A DNA stretch of 64,000 bases from Megalobrama amblycephala (lineage: Eukaryota; Chordata; Actinopteri; Cypriniformes; Xenocyprididae): contig NC_063049.1 in assembly GCF_018812025.1 (NCBI RefSeq), positions 18,778,651 to 18,842,650 on the forward strand, in the 5' to 3' direction. Under the pieces are notes generated by a model. That model was not told where the DNA came from, ran no database searches, and saw only the letters and a program-made list of their open reading frames with translations. Below are positions 12,773-23,407 of this stretch, in pieces. The position numbers were made by a program, and so were the translations under genes. Position 1 is the stretch's first letter; every line of letters begins with the position of its first letter.

Positions 12773-12953
12773 AAGGGGTGTCCAATCCTGCTCCTGGAGA
12801 GCCACTGTTAAGTTCAGCTACAACCTTAAATAACACACTTGAAGCAGCTATTCAAGTTTTTCAGGGATAATAAAAACTTCCAGGCATGTGTGTTGGAGCT
12901 AGAACATTGCACTGTCTGCAGGATGTTGGTCCCTCCAGGATTGGACACTCCTG
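12773..12953. mobile_element. hAT-like MITE (181 bp)
   Basis: The left end AAGGGGTGTCCAATCCTG mirrors the right end, which reads CAGGAGTGTCCAATCCTG on the other strand. Flanks TGATGGAG (12765-12772) and TGATTGAG (12954-12961) agree at 7 of 8 bases, as expected for an 8-bp hAT target duplication with one later change. There is no coding capacity. The 'gtgtccaatcctgctcctgg' type is common in fish genomes. Confidence 0.85.
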
Positions 12954-15900
12954 TGATTGAGGATCAGTTCTGGAATAAATTATGATGGATTGTCAAGATC
13001 AGAAGTCCATTTGTCATGGATATGGTTATGGATGACACTCCACCTGACATCTTATCACAGTTTAAATTGTGGTAGGATTTTTAGGGGGGTACCAACCCTG
13101 CTAAGCATGTATTAAAAGATTCAAGAGCAGCACACTTATTGTCGTTCTAGACCCACAAGACAACCTTTATAATGAAACTTGAGAGATTTCTCAAACTCAA
13201 CTTAGACAAAGACACACTCAAAACGTTAATAAAATATGCTAAATAGAAGCTTAACCATACTTGCTTGATGCGCAAGAACAAAACTCATTGGTTCTTGAGG
13301 ATACTCAAACGTGTTTGCATGACACTTTAAATGGAGCAACAGAAATCAGGATTCATAGAAAATGTCTTCATTTGTGTTTCAAAGATGAATGAAAGTCTCA
13401 TGGGTTTGGAATAACATGAGGGTGCATAAATGATGCCAATTTTTTTAACCTTTGGGTGAACTAATACCTCTTTCATTAAGTATTTAACTTACCCACTTGT
13501 GTGTTCTTAATGATTAGCACAAAGGTAGAGAACATAACTCAAGATTATAAAAAACTGGAGAAAAAAAAAAAAAAAAAAAGCAGAGACGAATATGGGCGGT
13601 GTCAGTCTCATTCTAAACAACTTACAAAACATATAAGAAATGTTGGCTCATGGGGACCCATATTCTGGTTAGACCCAATACCAACTTTTCCCCACCCCCC
13701 CAACCCACTCCTACCTTCCTGTGTACACTCTAAAGCAAAAGTCCAAAAAAAATATTTAAAAAAAACTGTTTAGAACTTTCACTTATGAAAAGTACAAACA
13801 AGTAAATTAAAAATTAAACATCCAAACAAGATAAACAACATTAAGAATCAATAACCCCACAGAATGTGTAGCAATTCATTAAAGCACATTTATTTATGTA
13901 TTTATTTATTTTTTCTTGGGGGGTCCCTTAAGTATTGGAATGCCACAGCCAATATGAAAACTGCATCAACTAAAAGCAGCTCCCTTTCTCTCTCCTACAT
14001 TCTTTATTTGTATATGTACAAACATAGACCCAGAGCACTCTCATGTTCAGTGGACCATATACATCTAATTTATCTAATGAGGAGAGAAATGAATAGATTT
14101 CACATCATAAAGGCTTCTGTTTAAGTGGCTATTAGTTCCTCTTTGCACACTTCACTTCCTGGAACATTTCAAATTAGTCATGTCCATTAGACATGATGAA
14201 TATTATTAGGTTATATAAATAAAAGGATCTGTCCATGAGGAGAGATGCTCCTTTCAGACATGCTGTCACTGACACTACAGACCTGCATTCAACAGGGTCC
14301 TCAAACCTGTCAAGCACAATCACATCAGCCTGTCAAACATGTGGGCCGCACTGGACAATTATGCATGGTCAGGCTAAAGAGCTGTGAAAAAGGATGCTTT
14401 GATGTACTGGATTCAGAGGCTTTTTGTGTTTTGTTACTTGATTGAAGGATTCTGCTTTGTTGCATCAATGAGATCGGTGTGGTTTTGCTGACAGCTAAAG
14501 CTTTAAAGATAATGCTGATGAAAGATCATCATCAATCATGATGCAATACTCAGTGGATTCAGTCAATCTCTGGTCGAGTCAAAAGCCAAATGAGACTGTC
14601 TCAGAGAATATATGATAAGACAGCTTTGCTCTTGTATTTCAAATAAGCTACACAGAGAGTCAAGCAAGAAAACCAGGAGTACTTGTTGCTTGTATTTACT
14701 ATATGGCCAATGTATGGGTTGGATGTACAATGGAATTACAGACCTGCCAACTTTGGAAAAATGTGGGGGGTCACATAATTTTTTTTTTTTTTTTTTTATT
14801 ACATTTTTTTACACACACACACACCCATCTTCATTAATCTAATTTTGACTGTTAAAGTTTTTTTAATTTGACACAATTAAAAATTTCACTACACCTGCTC
14901 AAAAGCATTTTTTAAATTCATGATTAATATTGCATTGCATAATGTGTACTTATACAAACTGACAACCACAAGTGAATCGCATTGATATATTTAATATGGA
15001 CTAAAAATTTTTGTTTGCAATTTCAAGTAGGCTATATTTACATACAACTAACCTGACAGTAGAGTCCTTTATACAGGTTTTGTAATAAAAACTAGTCTAC
15101 AATTAAGAAACCCTTAGAAAACAGTAAACATTGAGTTTACATGTGATTCATTTAAAATACTTAATTCATTATTTTAATATCCAAATATGATACTAAATCC
15201 AACAGAAAAAAGGGTTTCTATTTGTAACATGCTGTCTTTGAATTATAAACAAGACAAACATTCGCTGAATAAAAGGTTAGCCAATAAAAACATATTTATA
15301 GAAAACTGTTGACAATTAATAGAAAGGACCAATAAGAGCAAAACGAATCGAGTATTCAAGAATATCAAGAAGTTAGTCCGACATATAACGAGGGGTTGTG
15401 TTAACTAAAGGGTCCGTCATTTACCGAAACTTAAAAACACGGGTGGATAATTAAAAATGTTTTCTGACAAAAAAATAACACAAGCAAGAACAAATTTTAA
15501 ACCAAGCACGGCAATTTTCATTTTACAATCTTCCCTCTGTGCTCGCGTGCGCGCATTTGTGTAGATGAGAGAGAGCTTGCGCAGCACTGAGACAACTTTT
15601 AAATGCATAAGTAACTAATGTGATAGTTTTCATACAATAAGTAGGCTATGTAACATAATTAGGTACTTTAGTTAGTATTAACACAGTAACGCAACACATG
15701 TAGGCTTTATGTTTCTCAGCACTGAGAATAAATAAACGCCTGTTTCTCCAGACTCGCGCTTGTCAGTCAGTCACACATCACAACATTTTCATAATCACTA
15801 AGCCATATAGCGATTTCAATTTTATTTAGATTTGCTGTTCAACATTACTTGAGCATTTTATACCCGTTTACCTTAAGGAGTCAGAAGTACCGTGACTAGT

Positions 15901-16268
15901 TCTGTCCTCGCTTGAGAATTCAGTCACTGTCAGACAGCGGGAGTGAAGGAGGGATCGAGCGGCATTTTGTGTTGCTGTCGATTTGCAGTGTCTTTTTATT
16001 GATAGGCCGTACGCATTTGTCAATCATCTCCTCTTGCTATTTGGGGAAATGAACCCAGCGCTATGATTGGTTGAACTCTTTTGCTGGATTGGATTTGAGT
16101 ACTACGCGTGCACAGAGGAGTCACCGGGTTTTTGCGTAGTATAGAGTGACAAATCGTACCAACGTACTTTGAGGTCAAAATGCGTACCCGCTACGCAAAA
16201 TGCGTACATGTTGAGTTGAACTCCAGGGTTTAGGGATCAAACGTACACATTTTTTTGTATTCCCGCCC
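12954..16268. other. Intron F-G sequence, no gene recognised
   Basis: 13250-13460 carries a solo end of the 'gtgaactaa' inverted-repeat family: 'cttgatgcgcaagaac', then 'aacatgagggtgcataaatg', shared with 48165-48830. Poly-A lies at 13560-13579 and poly-T at 14780-14797. The segment 15540-16240 is richer in CpG than the rest and carries CCAAT-like 'gattggtt' motifs, which is typical of a decayed DNA transposon, but no paired ends were found. Confidence 0.35.
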
Positions 16269-18094
16269 CAGTGGTGTAGTCTAGTTTTTTGTAGTGAGTA
16301 TACTGTGATTTTTCCCTCACAGCCTCACACCCGTCCCAGATCGACACCCCATAAGCACTGCCACACTCTCTAATGAATATAGTATTGAATTTAGAGCATT
16401 CTGAAAGACTTAAATCTGGGCAAAACAAGACTTTAACATCCAATGACATTTACAGCTGAAGAGACCTGATGATTTTCTACTGTTTAGTGTCAGTCACCAT
16501 CTAACTCAGCCAGTTGAGATAGCCTTCGATGTTATATGAATATGATCCCTGGATCATAGGTTTTATCAGCTGGCAAGTTTAAAAGCACATTTAAGAGTGC
16601 AAATTGCAACTATTATTACAAAATGCTGGGTTAAAAACAACCCAAGTTGGATTGAAAATGGACAAACCCAGCAATTGGGTTGTTTTAACCCAACTATTGT
16701 GTAAAAATTGCTGTATTGCTTGCTTAAAATGAACCCCAAATAGGTTGGAAATTTACATGTATGAATATTAAATATAATAATTGAACAATAAACACTTAAA
16801 TAGTTTATTAATAAATGATCACCTTTTGATTATTATTGTTGCCTCTATACTTGTGTCTGATTTTTAATTTCCAATCTATTTTGGGTTCATTTCAAGCCAG
16901 CCATATAGTAATTTTTAAACAATAGCTGAGTTAAATAAAACTACCCAGCAAGTTGGGCAAACATTTAACCCAACTGCTGGGTTAAAACAACCCAATCCAT
17001 TTTCAACCCAACTTTGGTTGTTTTTAACCCAGCATTCTTTCCATTATTGTAACAATAATGGAAAGATGAGGCTTATCAGCATGTCACAATATAACCCCGT
17101 TTGGACTTTATTTTCTGTTTTTCTGTAGTTTTTCTGTGATTTCCTGCCAATCTGTCATTATATTTATGCATTTAAATCACTAACTTGAAATTCGATTCAA
17201 TATCAGTTATTTTGGATATAGCTACATAACAAATTTGCTCAAGAAAAAAAAAAAAAAAAACTCAACTAATGCTGTAAATGGGAATCATTTGGTACTACAT
17301 TAATATTGAAGGTTAAAATGAAGTGATTTGTATACAAATTTAAACTACACTTGAGGAAATTTTTTTGTAAAAATAAAGTAGGCCTACTAACTTTAAAATT
17401 ATCCAATTCGTTTTTTGAAATATAAATGGTGGCTGTCAACTTGATGGATTTTATTCAAACATTCATTAGGCTATTGAAGAACATTAAAAATTATAATTAG
17501 GCCTAATATGTAATGTGCATATATTTAGCTGAATGCTCCTCTCTAGAGTTCACTTTTCTAGCTGATTAATGAGTTTATGGTCACTGAATATGTTTGTTCT
17601 GAGGTAAATGTGACGTTACGTGACATTGTTTACAAGCTGTTATAATGTCTTTCCGCGGTTAAAACACTGATTACGCGAATACACGAGACATGATATAGAT
17701 TTAGTTAAGTTGTTCTGTATATTTTAACATAACGTTACCTTCGGAGGTTCATTCATGTTTATTTCGCGCTGTAACTGGTATTAAAGCAGAGAAGAGGATC
17801 AGTTCACGGGCGCTTCATGCTGCCGCTTCTCTTGAACTGAAGAGGTGCTACAGCGGTCACGACACATTGAAGAGCGCCAAAACGGTATTTGTGTTTTTTT
17901 TATTTCGTAGTAAAATGGCCAGAATTTGAAATATGATACTATGTTTCATGTCAAAAGCAACAAACCACAAATCTTATTGTGATTTATTGGATGGTTACGT
18001 ATCCTCGCGCTTTTTAAGTGGGTATACGGAAATCCTTGACCTTTCCTAGTGGGTATACGGCGTATACCTGCGTATCACGTAGACTACACCACTG
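16269..18094. mobile_element. hAT-like DNA transposon, non-autonomous (1.83 kb)
   Basis: The terminal inverted repeats are CAGTGGTGTAGTCTA at the left and TAGACTACACCACTG at the right, a perfect 15-bp match. They are flanked by a perfect 8-bp target duplication TCCCGCCC (16261-16268 and 18095-18102), the hallmark of hAT insertion. The perfect duplication suggests a fairly young insertion. No transposase frame was recognised inside. A second element (16624-17034) is nested within it. Confidence 0.92.
16624..17034. mobile_element. MITE nested in the hAT element
   Basis: Begins TGCTGGGTTAAAAACAACCC and ends with its near mirror (GGTTGTTTTTAACCCAGCA). More copies of the AACCCAACT/CAACCCA motif occur inside, so it can fold into a long hairpin. 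It has no coding capacity. It lies wholly inside the 16269-18094 element and therefore inserted later or was carried with it. Confidence 0.8.
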
Positions 18095-18640
18095 TCCCGC
18101 CCCATGGACAGTCAGATTGGCAGAGGGTTGTCGTCAAAAATAAAAAGCGCATTATGAATGATTACGTTTTTGGCAACAGGGAATGCCACAGCTCTTTTCT
18201 CTAGTCATGTAACACAGATTTCATTTTTCCCCACATTTCTACTGCATAGACAGCCAAGTTTTATTAAAAGCCCATCTTGCCAGCAGTGAATACTCCCTTT
18301 AATAATGAGTATAATTACATTTACATGTTAGACACACCATTGCCAACAAAAACACTTCCAAGTGAAGCCAAAGCAGAATTGTCTCTGAGCAACACAAAAC
18401 GAACCAATACCTGAATAAATCAGTGTGGTTGAACAGTCACTTGTTTTGTTTCTAAATAAATCAGTGTGGTTTAATTAATAAGTGAAATAAGACAGCATTG
18501 CTGTTCACTGTGGAATGATGTCAGACATGAAATGCTGACAATGCTAGTGTATTGCATTTAATGTGGCTCCTACTATGCACTTCACAGTGGCATGAATTCT
18601 CTTCCACAGAGAAAAGTAAAGAGAATAGGAAAGAAATCTA
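18095..18640. other. Short non-coding stretch 3' of the mucin-like gene
   Basis: Begins with the right-hand TCCCGCCC duplication of the hAT element. The remainder is AT-rich sequence with a duplicated 'aataaatcagtgtggtt' motif (18414-18430 and 18456-18472). No coding segment was seen. Confidence 0.4.
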
Positions 18641-18649
18641 GGAGTATAT

Positions 18650-18673
18650 TTTATTGCAGTAGTATTTTTTATT
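18650..18673 (-). terminator. Two AATAAA polyadenylation signals
   Basis: On the minus strand AATAAA occurs at 18673-18668 and again at 18655-18650, 26 and 44 bases after the stop codon of the long repeat exon. Their number, position and orientation fit the 3' end of the mucin-like transcript. AATAAA is common by chance in AT-rich DNA, so it counts as supporting evidence only. Confidence 0.6.
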
Positions 18674-18698
18674 GCATTGTATATAGAGAAGACAGATG

Positions 18699-20561
18699 TT
18701 AAAAGAGGTTCAGGTCTTCAGGGAGCAGGAGTGTCAGAAACAGTGGATGCAATAGTTTGAGATCCAGGGGCAACTGAGAGGCAATGGCAGTCTGAGAGGC
18801 AGTGCCAGTCTCCGATGTAGTGACCGTCTGAGAGGCAGTGACAGTTACCCATGGAGTGCCAGTCTCCAATGTAGTGACCGTCTGAGAGGCAGTGACAGTC
18901 TCCAATGTAGTGACCGTCTGAGAGGCAGTGACAGTCTCCGATGTAGTGACCATCTGAGAGGCAGTGACAGTCTCCAATGTAGTGACCATCTGAGAGGCAG
19001 TGACAGTCTCCAATGTAGTGACCGTCTGAGAGGCAGTGACAGTCTCCCATGCAGTGCCAGTCTCCGATGCAGTGGCAGTCTCAGAGGCAATGGAAGTTAA
19101 AAGGCATTTTAAGAGGCAGTGTTGTTTCCAAGGCAGTGTCAGTCTGAGAGCTAGTGTCAGTCTAAGAGGGAGTGTCAGTCTGAGAGGCAGTGTCAATCTC
19201 TGAGACAGTGTTGGTCTGAGAAGCATTGTCAGTCTCACAGGCAGTGTCAGTCTCAGAGGCAGAGTCAGTTCCTGAGACAGTGTCAGTCTGAAAGACAATG
19301 TCAGTCTGAGAGGCAGTGTGAGTCTCAGAGGCACTGTCAGTTTAAGAGGCAGTGTCATTTCAGAGTCAGAGTCAGTCTCAGAGGTAGCGTCCATCTCAGA
19401 GATAGTGTCAGTCTGAGAGGCAGAGGCAATGGCAGTCTCAGAAACAGTGTGAGTCGGAGAGGCAGTATCGATCTCAGATGCAGTGGAAGTCAGAGAGGCA
19501 GCATCGATCTCAGATGCAGTGGAAGTCGGAGAAGCAGCATCGATCTCAGATGTAGTGGAAGTCGGAGAGGCAGCATCGATCTCAGATGCAGTGGAAGTCG
19601 GAGAGGCAGCATCGATCTCAGATGCAGTGGAAGTCGGAGAAGCAGCATCGATCTCAGATGTAGTGGAAGTCGGAGAGGCAGCATCGATCTCAGATGCAGT
19701 GGAAGTCGGAGAGGCAGCATCGATCTCAGATGCAGTGGAAGTCGGAGAAGCAGCATCGATCTCAGATGCAGTGGAAGTCGGAGAGGCAGCATCGATCTCA
19801 GAAACAGTGTGAGTCGGAGAGGCAGTATCGATCTCAGATGCAGTGGAAGTCGGAGAGGCAGTATCGATCTCAGATGCAGTGGAAGTCAGAGAGGCAGCAT
19901 CGATCTCAGATGCAGTGGAAGTCGGATAAGCAGCATCGATCTCAGATGCAGTGGAAGTCGGAGAAGCAGCATCGATCTCAGAAACAGTGTGAGTCGGAGA
20001 GGCAGCATCGATCTCAGATGCAGTGGAAGTTGGAGAGGCAGCATGGATCTCAGATGCAGTGTGAGTCGGAGAGGCAGCATCGATATCAGATGCAGTGGAA
20101 GTCAGAGAGGCAGCATCGATCTCAGATGCAGTGTCAGTCGGAGAGGCAGCATCGATCTCAGATGCAGTGTGAGTCGGAGAGGCAGCATCGAATATCAGAT
20201 GCAGTGGAAGTCAGAGAGGCAGCATCGATCTCAGAAACAGTGTGAGTCGGAGAGGCAGCATCGATCTCAGATGCAGTGGAAGTTGGAGAGACAGCATGGA
20301 TCTCAGATGCAGTGTGAGTTGGAGAGGCAGCATCGATATCAGATGCAGTGGAAGTCGGAGAGGCAGCATCGATCTCAGATGCAGTGGAAGTTGGAGAGGC
20401 AGCATGGATCTCAGATGCAGTGTGAGTCGGAGAGGCAGCATCGATCTCAGATGCAGTGTGAGTCGGAGAGGCAGCATGGATCTCAGATGCAGTGGAAGTC
20501 GGAGAGGCAGCATCGATCTCAGATGCAGTGGAAGTCGGAGAGGCAGTGCGAGTCTCAAACA
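18699..20561 (-). pseudogene. Exon 3 of a novel secreted mucin-like gene (frame broken by 1 bp)
   Basis: The exon starts after a strong acceptor (CTTTCTCTTGTCAG) in phase 1 and encodes VFETRTASPTSTASEIDAAS and onward. About thirty 12-residue units of the type ASPTSTASEIDA follow (20557 to about 19450), then irregular units (19450-19090), then about eight units of the type TASQTVTTLETV (19060-18765), and a hydrophobic tail LPLDLKLLHPLFLTLLLPED before the stop at 18699-18701. The composition (Ser, Thr, Ala, Pro, with a regular Glu/Asp) suits a heavily O-glycosylated secreted protein. A single extra A at 20191-20192 shifts the frame; reading straight through stops at 20158. Beyond that base the repeat frame stays open for about 1.5 kb to 18699. 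This could be a sequencing or assembly error, a polymorphism, or a real lesion. No known protein was recognised. Confidence 0.65.
18720..20557. repeat. 36-bp coding minisatellite (about 1.8 kb)
   Basis: From about 19450 to 20557 the unit is 36 bp (key parts GTCGGAGAGGCAGCATCGAT and CTCAGATGCAGTGGAA), about 30 copies. Variant units with AAACAGTGTGA recur at intervals, suggesting higher-order amplification. From 18720 to 19440 the units are more diverged; 18800-19060 also has a clear 36-bp period (GTGACCGTCTGAGAGGCA). Because 36 is a multiple of three and the unit lacks stops in most frames, several frames are open on both strands. Only the minus-strand frame is supported by splice sites and upstream exons. 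Confidence 0.95.
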
Positions 20562-21090
20562 CTGACAAGAGAAAGCAGAATCTTTATTTGAATCAGTATT
20601 GTGGTTAATAGGATTAAAGAGGTTCATATTTAGTTGATTGCTCTGTTGGGGAAAAGTAGTAATTTATCTTTAAATGTCAAGCTCGCCCTTTCATCATTAA
20701 ATCATAAACCAGAAATTAGCATTGGGTTCGAGTACACCTCAGTCAAGTTTGAGTCTTTAACCAATCGAGTTCGAGGTTAGAAACATTATTTTTCTTTTGG
20801 CCTCGTACTTAGAAGTTGCCATCATGTGTTTAAAGAATTGCTTCATTTTCCCAGCAAAAATGAATAGTAGCCTAACTCACTAGCACAAGTAAAAAGTTCT
20901 GTACCGTAGATATGTAAACAGCCTAATTACTAATTACAAGTTATAGGACACCAACAGCGCTACTCGGTTGCAATTAGAAACATTTTTCGAGTCCCTAAGG
21001 CTTGAGTCCGAGTCAAGTCAGAGTAAAAATGCATCCGTGACAAGTGACTCAAGTCTGCACTCTAGCAGAAATTGACGTATTTCATGATAC
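20562..21090 (-). other. Intron 2 of the mucin-like gene
   Basis: A 529-bp interval with a GTATCA donor after exon 2 and a pyrimidine-rich TTTCTCTTGTCAG acceptor before exon 3. Both junctions are phase 1. No repeat family was recognised inside. Confidence 0.65.
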
Positions 21091-21153
21091 CTTTCAAAGC
21101 TGGGCTTGTCCTGAACAGAGCATCTTCCTCCTTATCAAGAATGACATTCAGGC
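21091..21153 (-). CDS. Exon 2 of the novel secreted mucin-like gene
   Basis: A 63-bp exon bounded by an acceptor ending CTGCTCTAG and a donor GTATCATG. Phase 1 in, phase 1 out, so the length is a multiple of three and the exon could be skipped without a frameshift. Joined to exon 1 it reads G-LNVILDKEEDALFRTSPAL-K, an acidic then neutral segment without cysteine. This might be a propeptide or spacer between the basic N-terminus and the repeat domain. The support is that three independent exons share phase and orientation and sit between a promoter-like region and poly(A) signals. The exon is small, so taken alone the call would be weak. Confidence 0.55.
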
Positions 21154-21309
21154 CTAGAGCAGCAAATTTAAAAAAATACAAAATATTTAAATTGTGCACT
21201 CATCAAAACACATTTAAATGGAGTTAAATGTATTGCCTAAATAATAATTTACTTAATTTACATGAATACATGCTAAGACGGACAGATGTTACAATAACAA
21301 TGCAATTAC

Positions 21310-21457
21310 CTCGATATTTTGTTTGCCACTCCAGTTGTCCCTTTGTTGTCTTCATTTTTGCTTGTTTGCTGCTCTTCAATTGCTTTGCATCAGGTGAGTG
21401 TTTGTTCACCTTGGTACAGCAAAATTGTAACAGCAAGAAACTTGCAGCGATCAGCAT
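21310..21457 (-). CDS. Exon 1 of the novel secreted mucin-like gene (signal peptide)
   Basis: ATG at 21457-21455 starts MLIAASFLLLQFCCTK, a short hydrophobic run typical of a signal peptide, with likely cleavage near the Cys-Cys or shortly after. The mature N-terminus is strongly basic (VNKHSPDAKQLKSSKQAKMK, then GQLEWQTKYR). The exon ends in phase 1 at a GTAATT donor. An upstream in-frame ATG at 21649 would bury the hydrophobic run 64 residues inside the protein, so the internal ATG is preferred. The gene lies on the same strand as thsd7b, inside its F-G intron, and is not related to it by sequence. The product is presumably secreted; function unknown. Confidence 0.6.
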
Positions 21458-21691
21458 GGCTGTTTGTTGACAACCAGCGTAATCTTTGAGACTTGTAGAC
21501 AATCTTAGTCTTGTAGACAATCTTGAAGATTGAATACAGACTTTTGGATCGAGCAGCAATATGTAATCACGCAAAATGAAACTTACAGACTGAATATTGT
21601 CAGCAGAACGAATCTTGAAATCAAGCAGACGTCGGACTACTATATTCAACTAATTCAGAACATGCAGTAATACAGACAACCAAGCAGACTG

Positions 21692-21714
21692 AGTATTTTA
21701 AACAGTGATGTCAC
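21692..21714 (-). promoter_or_regulatory. Possible core promoter of the mucin-like gene
   Basis: On the minus strand TTTAAAATA (21702-21694) is a TATA-like box about 240 bp upstream of the proposed ATG. Just upstream is TGACATCA (21713-21706), one base from the CRE/AP-1 core. This would leave a 5' UTR of about 200 bases. The call is positional only. Confidence 0.35.
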
Positions 21715-22057
21715 AGTGATATCACTGAACATTCCATAAAGCTGTGTTGCAGCTGGACATTCTTTAGACTCAGAGTTAAAGAAAAGACTTCTAGCCCATC
21801 TAGCCCTGTATTTCTCTAATAATCACACTGATCTCATTTATCAACTGCCCCCTCTTATTGCCTGTCTGATCTGCTTATAAAACAGTATTCAAACTAATAC
21901 ACCAGTCATATATATAAATGAAAGGATCATAAAATCCTAAATAAGGCATTGTAAGAGACTGCTAGCGATGTATGTCTGCACATGATGGTATGCATTTATT
22001 TATTTTATAAGGGGAAACAAATACGAAAACTAAAACGTTGCTGTTTTATGCAGAGAA
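21715..22057. other. Upstream flank of the mucin-like gene
   Basis: About 340 bp with no recognised repeat or coding segment. It includes 'gtgatatcac' (about 21716-21725), a short palindrome near the proposed promoter. Confidence 0.35.
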
Positions 22058-22466
22058 TGTGACCCTGGACCAAAAAAAACAGTCAAAAGTCACACGGCTA
22101 TATTTGTAGCAATAGCCAACAATACATTGTATGGCTCAAAATTATTGATTTTTCTTTTATGCCAAAAATCATTAGAATATTAAGTAAAGATCATGTTCCA
22201 TGAAGATATTTTGTAAATTTCCTACCATAAATATATCAAAAATGTATTTTTGTATAGGATATGCATTGCTAAGGACTTAATTTGGATAACTTTAAAGGCG
22301 ATTTTCTCAATATTTTGATTTTGCACCCTCAGATTCCAGATTTTCAAATCCTATCCTAACAAACCACACATCAAGAGAAAACTTATTTATTGAGCTTTCA
22401 TATGATGTATAAATGTTAATTTAAAAAAATTGACCCATATGACTTGTTTTGTGGTACAGGGTCACA
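22058..22466. mobile_element. MITE with TGTGACCCTGGACCA ends
   Basis: Starts TGTGACCCTGGACCAAAAAA and ends GTGGTACAGGGTCACA, a mirrored terminus with one mismatch. This is an abundant type in cyprinid genomes. The 409-bp body is AT-rich and non-coding. Confidence 0.85.
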
Positions 22467-23407
22467 AATACAAGAAATAGTTAAACGGTGAATAGTTAAA
22501 CAAGGTTTCCCTTGTTTATTAGCATCAGAGATCCAGACATTTGAAATGTGCAAGAATGCAACATCACAGTTTGCTCAAAAAGTGTCAGCAGTGCTCAAAG
22601 TGAGCTGGTGTTGTGCCGAAATTCGACTGCCCTCCGTGTGCACGCGTGACATTATTTGTTGACATCAGTGCTGCCAATGAATTTAATATGTTTGTGCTGC
22701 CCTTTCATTTTCATTTTATTTATTTTTTGTAGTTATCGCACCCTTATGTGGATAAACATTGTTTGTTAAATGTCTTGAGAACATAATGAATTGTTACATA
22801 ATGTATTTTTGAAATTCAATTTAAAAAATGACAAATTAATAAATAAATAAATAAATAAAGTTGCACACTGTTTGCTCTTTAAAGCTTTTTGTAACCAAAT
22901 CTTTTCCAGTCAAGTTACACCACGACAACATTAAACATTCAAGTCTTCTCATTTTTGTCTTGTGATCTATTATTTGGCTGTAAATAACAGGACCATGTGT
23001 AGGCCTATGCAATTTAAGTAACATAACTGAACATACTGAAGAAACGCCATCATTAAAACTTGAGTAATGGGTCTTTGGCAATTGTCAGCCAATAATTTAC
23101 TAATTAACTGAAATTAACATTTTATTGCTGACAACAGATATAGTATTTCTTGTGAAATGTTTGTTATACATACACATCAAATAAATGTGATACATTAAAT
23201 TGATTATAAGTGACCATTGTTACATGAAATCACTTCTAGGTTGGGTCTTCTGTCATGAGTTGTGTAGTATGAAGTGCACGAAGATGAAGGTTCAAGTTCA
23301 AAATAGAGTTTAAAAACATCCACAGCTAAATCCAATATACAAATGAGCGAAGCAACAACAATCATAGATGAGAACCAACAAAACACAAGGAGAACACACA
23401 TGAACGT
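22467..23407. other. Intron F-G sequence, no gene recognised
   Basis: AT-rich, with a short AAAT tandem at 22838-22858. No coding segment or recognised repeat. Confidence 0.35.

Noticed and set aside
18720..20557. CRISPR-like array
   Set aside because: Repeats are contiguous without unique spacers, and the surroundings are vertebrate.
19449..20591. 380-codon plus-strand frame of RRGSIDLRCSGS repeats
   Set aside because: It is the antisense shadow of the minus-strand repeat exon. The 36-bp unit keeps several frames open; only the minus strand has a signal-peptide exon, splice sites and poly(A) signals.
21458..21649. Upstream in-frame ATG for exon 1 of the mucin-like gene
   Set aside because: It would put 64 residues before the hydrophobic run and destroy the signal peptide. 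The internal ATG at 21457 gives a normal secretory N-terminus.
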